In this document: piece after piece, positions 59,631 to 64,000 of the stretch
How the letters are laid out: every line of letters begins with the position of its first letter
Numbering within the stretch: position 1 is the first letter of the stretch
Source of the DNA: Mycolicibacterium bacteremicum
GTDB lineage: Bacteria > Actinomycetota > Actinomycetes > Mycobacteriales > Mycobacteriaceae
Reading direction: 5' to 3'
Assembly: GCF_943913955.1 (NCBI RefSeq)
Contig: NZ_CALUAE010000005.1
Coordinates: 1-64,000 of the forward strand
DNA: 64,000 nucleotides
Translations under genes and position numbers: made by a program
Notes under the pieces: model-generated
Seen by the model: only the letters and a program-made list of their open reading frames with translations
Told to the model about the DNA's origin: nothing
Databases searched by the model: none

Positions 59631-62600
59631 TCACACCCCCAACAACGTCAGCGCCGAGCGCCGCGATAGTTCCTCATGGAAACGCGCGTTCCGGTACGAC
59701 CGCAGACATCCGTAGCACGAGGTCTCCTCACCGCACTCGCAGCCCGTCACCCGCTTGACGGCCGACTCCAGGACCGGTCCGATATTCTCGGCGATCCGTT
59801 TCGCCGAGCCGGCCCCACCCGGCACGGTGTCGAAGAGCACGATGCTTCGCTTGTGTTCAGAACTCCATGACAGTGCGCCGTCGATGTCGTCTCGCGAGAT
59901 TTCCAACGCGTAGGAAGCGCCCTCAAGGATGGCGTACAGCGCCGACAGCCAGTTCGACTCGTGATCCTTCACGTAGGACACGCCGTCGAAGGTGAACTCG
60001 GCGATGTCCGACTGATAGCGATGCCCCAGCGCCACTGTTTCCAGGAACCCATCGCAGTCGCGACCGTTCTCCGGTCGCTGATGCTTCCGTCGCCGGCTCC
60101 CCCGTTCAACAGGTGCCGCCCAACCGCACCATTGGCACATCTGGAACCCCTCGCCGGACCCGTCCGAAACCATTGCCAACCACGCCCGTACACCCGCCCG
60201 CGCAGACACCTTCATCCCGTTCGCTCCGGCCCAGTGGTGCAGACCGATCTCGTCACCATGCGTCTCGACGTAACTCCCGCCGTGCCATCGCCGCTCGGGA
60301 GGTGCGCTGCCCACGTCACGCGAATCAGTCGCGGCGACGAAGCCAAATTCCGGTATCACGAGTGTGCGGATCGACTTGAACGGCTCCATACAGCTCGGGC
60401 ACGGAACCGACGAGTCGAGCTCGCTCCCCCGTTCGAAGCGTCCGCACGTGCCGCACACGCGATACTTGTGCCGGACCAGTTCCTTGCCCGGACGCCGTCT
60501 CAGACCGGCCGAGGTCCACAGCTTGCCTCCGGCAACGATCTGATTCCCGGGTGCGTAATCATAGATCGCCAGCGCCAGATCCCGATCGAGTGCGAGCTTG
60601 CGGCCAACCGAGTCCGCGGCGTTCAGTGTGTTCAGTTCGACGGTATCGACAGGGAATCCGTACTTAGGCAGGATGTTGCGGCTGCCGAGGTGTCCGAGCA
60701 GTGGTCGGCTCAAGATAGTCCGTTTGGTGTCTTCGAGTTGCTTGCTGACCCCGAACTTTCGAGCCTTGACTGATTCGTCGATGCGCTCCTCGATATCAGC
60801 GACATCTTGGACGAGTTCCTTCTGCACGGACTCCAGCAGCTCGACCAACCGCGGCACCCAGCTACCGTCGTGCACCCCGATCTCAGACTGCACAGCGGCT
60901 GGAAGCGCCTCTTCGAGTGCGTCCTGGACGCCATCGGGTATCGGTGTTAGGAAGTCTTGAACACCGTCCGCTGGCGAGGGACCGCCGTGCTCATCGGGCG
61001 TGAAGAACTGCCCAGCAGACTTAGCCCACTCGCCCTCTTGTTGGTACCGATGCCGGAAGTACGCGGCAAGGGCGATGGAGTGCGCGTGTCGCCGTCCGAT
61101 GCGGGCGTTGTCGACCGGCACCCATGGGATGCGCATTTGGCCGGCGATCATCTTGTTCGGCTCTTGGTACTGCGCGAGGTCGTGGGCCGATCGATTGGCA
61201 TAGGTGACAACCAACGCAGCCGAGGCAGCGCGCCGACCTGCTCGTCCTGCTCGCTGGACGTAATTGGCGGTCTTCGGCGGCATGTTCCGCATCACCACCG
61301 ACTGCAGATCGCCGACATCGACGCCGAGCTCAAATGTGGTGGAGCACGAGAGGACATTGACTGCGCCATTGATGAAGTCGCGCTGGATCTCGGCGGCTTC
61401 CTCCGCGCTCCACTGCGCGGTGTGCTCCCGCGCGGTCAGCGGCGCGGTGTTCATCGTTTGGTAGACCGTCCGGTAGTGGTTGGTGTCTTCGCTGGGTTCC
61501 GGCAACTGGAATGGCTTGAGCCGCCCTGAACACCGTCCGTTGGGGCACAGGTCTCGAACCGAGAAGGCGGTCAGCAGTCGACATGTCTCGCACTGGTACC
61601 ACTCGCAGTCGGCGGCATCGGAGACCGACAGCATGCTGCAGTCCAGCTGGTACACGTAGCCGCCAGCTCCCTTTTCAGACTCCGATTTCAGCAAGCCGCT
61701 GGACTCCAGCAGTTTCCAACAGCCCTCCAGGATGCGTTCGGCGGGAGTGTCGTTGCCGAGGTCAGCGAGCACCTTTCGCAGAAAGGTGATGCGGCTGTTT
61801 GTGGTGCCGGTGCCGCTGGGGCTCCAGCTGATGATCTGCTTGACTCGATCAGAGCCGGTTGACCGCATTCTGACGCGGGTGTTCCGTGGAGCGAATCGCT
61901 CGTCCTTGACGTCGACTCGGTCGAGGACAGTAATCGCGCCCTGGAGGCGAACTGTCTTAACCAGCTCGTTCAGTAACGCCCACGACTCGGCTTCGGTGAG
62001 GCCGAGCGAGGTAAATCCGCGCAGAGGGATCGTCGTTGCCGGCCGCAGTGCGATACGCATGAGCCCCAGGCCTTCGAGCGACTGTCGGGTTTCCAGGGAC
62101 ATCAACTCGCCCGATACCCACTGGTTCACCGCCTTGCTGATCTCGATGCGACCCATCGATCGCGGGAAATGGCCGGCCGCATCGGCTTTTTCCCGAGTGA
62201 GTTCAGCGAGATCGTTGACGGTGAGATTCCCGCCAGCTGCGGCGGGATCACGCATGGCCTGCGTGAGGTAGCGCCGTTCAAGCATGCGTGTGTAGGTGCG
62301 ATCCAGATACGGGGCGGCGAAGGCCGCTGACTGCCGTGAGTCCGAGAACATGAGGAGCTTGCGTCCGCCGCCGACTTGGTCGGCCGATTCGTCGGTGGCT
62401 TCCGGTAGCTGTTGGTAGAGCGCCGTGGTGACAACCGCTGGCGCCGCGTTGACATCGGTTCGGAGTCTGCGCACACCCTGCCTCGATTGGGTGCCACACT
62501 CCGTGCATCGGCTCATGACCCGTGTTGCGCGAGGGTGCTCGCGCACCAGCATCAGTTCCGCATCGCTGCAACGGGAGGCAGAACATGTCGTGACGCCGGC

Positions 62601-64000
62601 TCCCACAAGCACTCCGCAGCCCGTGCAGAGCCTTCTCGTCGTGGGATCGGAGGCGGCCGATTTGAGGTCGTCCTGTGCCAGAGTGAGCTCGTCGTCGTCG
62701 ATGACAACATCACCTTCGTCGGCAAGCACTAACCAGTTCACCGAACGATCAGCAGCCTTGGCCGGGACAAAGTATTCGTTGCCACCCCGTTGCTGCACGT
62801 CCCCGGCAAGGTGCACCGCACCGCAGCGCTGGCACGTGCCGAACTCGAACACCGCTCGCCCCGTGTCCGGGTCGACTTCGTGGCGTCCGAGAAAAATCCG
62901 GGGACCGTCGTGGTTGAAGCTGACAAATGCGCCCTCAGTAGCCCGCACAAAGAGGTGGTAGCGAGCGGAAAGCACTGGATGGCCGGTCGCGTCGTGGACG
63001 CCACTTCCCAACTCGACCAGCCCATCCAGCTTTTCGGCGGAAGTGTCGTCGCCGGGCCATAGCTGGTCGCGCAGCGTATGGACGTCGACGGGTCCGGAGC
63101 TGAGCGCGTCCTTCAGTTCGACCATCGATCGCTCGCTGGCGAGGGCGTCCGCACCACCCGGCGCTGGGAACACGTCGCTCTGCTCGAGTGTGCCGTCGCG
63201 CAATCCCAGAAGCTGCTCGGCTGTCATGGCCCAGGTCGGGGTCGGACTGTGTGTTGTGCGGACCGGTTCGACAAGGTCTTGCCGTGTCGCATCGCCCTCG
63301 ATGTACTCGCATGGTGCGTCAAATAAGTTGGTCGCGAAGTCCATTGCTTCACCACGCGGGTCGTTGCGCACAGACCCGTTAAGTGAAGCGGACGTGGCGA
63401 TGCACTGCAGGTTTGCCCCCGGGGCGACACGTTGCTTGAGTCGCCGAATCAGCAGTGCGACCTCAGAGCCTTGGGCGCCGTCGTACACGTGAGCCTCGTC
63501 CATCACGATGAAGCGCCAGGTGCCAGCGTTGGGTCCGTCAAAGAGCACCATGTCTGCGGGGCGAAGCAGCAGGTACTCCAGCATGGCGTAGTTGGTGAGC
63601 AAGAGATGAGGGGGTGTCTGCTGCATTTCGTCACGACTGAGCAGCTCGTTGGGCAACCGCCTCGCTCCCGGGTTTCCCTGGAGGAACTGTGCTTCGGCGT
63701 CGTCGTACCGCTGCTTAGTCTCGCCGGTGTAGCGACCGAACGTGATGTCGGGGACCGACGACAATACCTTGCGCAGGCGCTTCAGCTGATCATTGGCAAG
63801 TGCGTTCATCGGGTAGAGCAGCAACGCACGCACCCCGGGACCTAATGTGCCCTTACAGGATTCTTCGATCAACGCGTTGATGATCGGGATGAGGAAGCTC
63901 TCGGTCTTACCGGAACCGGTTCCGGTGCTGACCACGAGGTTGCGACCGGCGCTGAACTTCCGAACGGCCGTCTCCTGATGCACATAGAGACTTTGATCCA
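59631..64000 (-). CDS. Very large DEAD/DEAH helicase with C-terminal DUF1998-like domain (N-terminus beyond window)
   Basis: At least 1450 residues are visible, and the frame continues past the window edge. Motifs seen: Q-like H-Q-E-T-A-V, Walker A T-G-T-G-S-G-K-T, D-E-A-H, S-A-S, zinc-type Cys pairs (C-Q-R-C, C-T-G-C, C-T-E-C), helicase C S-T-T-F-E-L-G-V-D-V-G and Q-R-A-G-R-A-G-R. A C-terminal DUF1998-like part ends in C-E-C-G-E-E-T-S-C-Y-G-C-L-R-S-Y. This layout matches DruE of Druantia systems and resembles a DrmA-DrmB fusion of DISARM. An earlier M at 63983 is not the start, because Y-V-H-Q continues upstream. Confidence 0.88.
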   Translation of the reverse strand, partial: DQSLYVHQETAVRKFSAGRNLVVSTGTGSGKTESFLIPIINALIEESCKGTLGPGVRALLLYPMNALANDQLKRLRKVLSSVPDITFGRYTGETKQRYDDAEAQFLQGNPGARRLPNELLSRDEMQQTPPHLLLTNYAMLEYLLLRPADMVLFDGPNAGTWRFIVMDEAHVYDGAQGSEVALLIRRLKQRVAPGANLQCIATSASLNGSVRNDPRGEAMDFATNLFDAPCEYIEGDATRQDLVEPVRTTHSPTPTWAMTAEQLLGLRDGTLEQSDVFPAPGGADALASERSMVELKDALSSGPVDVHTLRDQLWPGDDTSAEKLDGLVELGSGVHDATGHPVLSARYHLFVRATEGAFVSFNHDGPRIFLGRHEVDPDTGRAVFEFGTCQRCGAVHLAGDVQQRGGNEYFVPAKAADRSVNWLVLADEGDVVIDDDELTLAQDDLKSAASDPTTRRLCTGCGVLVGAGVTTCSASRCSDAELMLVREHPRATRVMSRCTECGTQSRQGVRRLRTDVNAAPAVVTTALYQQLPEATDESADQVGGGRKLLMFSDSRQSAAFAAPYLDRTYTRMLERRYLTQAMRDPAAAGGNLTVNDLAELTREKADAAGHFPRSMGRIEISKAVNQWVSGELMSLETRQSLEGLGLMRIALRPATTIPLRGFTSLGLTEAESWALLNELVKTVRLQGAITVLDRVDVKDERFAPRNTRVRMRSTGSDRVKQIISWSPSGTGTTNSRITFLRKVLADLGNDTPAERILEGCWKLLESSGLLKSESEKGAGGYVYQLDCSMLSVSDAADCEWYQCETCRLLTAFSVRDLCPNGRCSGRLKPFQLPEPSEDTNHYRTVYQTMNTAPLTAREHTAQWSAEEAAEIQRDFINGAVNVLSCSTTFELGVDVGDLQSVVMRNMPPKTANYVQRAGRAGRRAASAALVVTYANRSAHDLAQYQEPNKMIAGQMRIPWVPVDNARIGRRHAHSIALAAYFRHRYQQEGEWAKSAGQFFTPDEHGGPSPADGVQDFLTPIPDGVQDALEEALPAAVQSEIGVHDGSWVPRLVELLESVQKELVQDVADIEERIDESVKARKFGVSKQLEDTKRTILSRPLLGHLGSRNILPKYGFPVDTVELNTLNAADSVGRKLALDRDLALAIYDYAPGNQIVAGGKLWTSAGLRRRPGKELVRHKYRVCGTCGRFERGSELDSSVPCPSCMEPFKSIRTLVIPEFGFVAATDSRDVGSAPPERRWHGGSYVETHGDEIGLHHWAGANGMKVSARAGVRAWLAMVSDGSGEGFQMCQWCGWAAPVERGSRRRKHQRPENGRDCDGFLETVALGHRYQSDIAEFTFDGVSYVKDHESNWLSALYAILEGASYALEISRDDIDGALSWSSEHKRSIVLFDTVPGGAGSAKRIAENIGPVLESAVKRVTGCECGEETSCYGCLRSYRNARFHEELSRRSALTLLGV

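Larger units (their letters stand above)
31373..64000. mobile_element. Defence island (left edge at the broken EEP gene; right edge outside)
   Basis: From the break in the EEP gene to the window end the content changes to BREX type 2, McrBC, a very large helicase, predicted nucleases and decayed duplicates, almost all on the minus strand. AT-richer patches occur near 31380-31460 and 33573-33660. No integrase, transposase or terminal repeat was found in the visible part, so the mode of insertion is unknown and the right boundary is not seen. Confidence 0.6.

Noticed and set aside
31373..64000. tRNA-gene integration site or integrase for the island
   Set aside because: No tRNA-like sequence, integrase or transposase was found in the visible part; the target appears to be the EEP gene.
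1..64000. CRISPR array
   Set aside because: No series of equal-length repeats with regular spacers was seen and no cas gene is present.

Overview
The window is high-GC actinobacterial DNA, most likely from a rapidly growing Mycobacterium/Mycolicibacterium or a close relative. The support is a type VII secretion-like trio (YxxxD-tagged helical protein, lipoprotein, DUF1023 hydrolase), frequent GTG starts, PafBC/RecA-NDp-type DNA-damage promoters, VapBC and Doc toxin modules, and an NrtR-controlled NAD operon. No rRNA, tRNA, CRISPR array, integrase or complete insertion sequence was recognised.

Positions 1-31,372 look like ordinary chromosome. From left to right they hold: a proline-rich protein running off the edge and a small membrane protein; a sulfatase; a YceI-like protein; a LOG-type phosphoribohydrolase; prfC; a three-subunit molybdenum hydroxylase; a Doc-type toxin-antitoxin pair; an MscS channel; a macrodomain protein; an OhrR-like MarR regulator divergent from a nitroreductase; a three-gene operon built on a HerA-like double ATPase; and two unknown divergent genes. 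These are followed by a DNA-damage-promoter operon (DUF2510-RNase H plus vapBC), an NAD salvage locus (NrtR, divergent from ADP-ribosylglycohydrolase-phosphatase, PnuC and NadR), a coiled-coil membrane protein, an HNH protein and the type VII-like trio.

At about 31,372 an endonuclease/exonuclease/phosphatase-family gene breaks off, and a defence island of at least 32 kb begins that continues past the right edge. Nearly all of it is on the minus strand. Read in transcription order from the right edge it encodes: a very large DEAD/DEAH helicase with a C-terminal DUF1998-like zinc cluster (edge-truncated, DruE-like); McrB and McrC; a 233-residue unknown protein; and a complete type 2 BREX (Pgl) gene set of pglW, pglX, pglX, pglY, pglZ, brxD and brxHI. 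After these come a decayed second helicase tail, a helix-turn-helix-rich putative nuclease and, on the plus strand, a helix-hairpin-helix-like protein.

Three features of the BREX locus stand out. It carries two tandem pglX methyltransferase genes that match closely at both ends but differ in the central specificity region. A frameshifted relic of the pglY start lies between them and shows how the duplication happened. The kinase gene pglW has an apparent one-base frameshift between its pseudokinase and kinase domains, so the system is either impaired or phase-locked, or the base is a sequencing error. The other main discovery is a set of four matching RecA-independent DNA-damage promoters (tTGTCRgtg-N8-TAnnnT type) in front of an RNase H/vapBC operon, a small Cys-containing ORF, a coiled-coil protein and the interrupted EEP nuclease.
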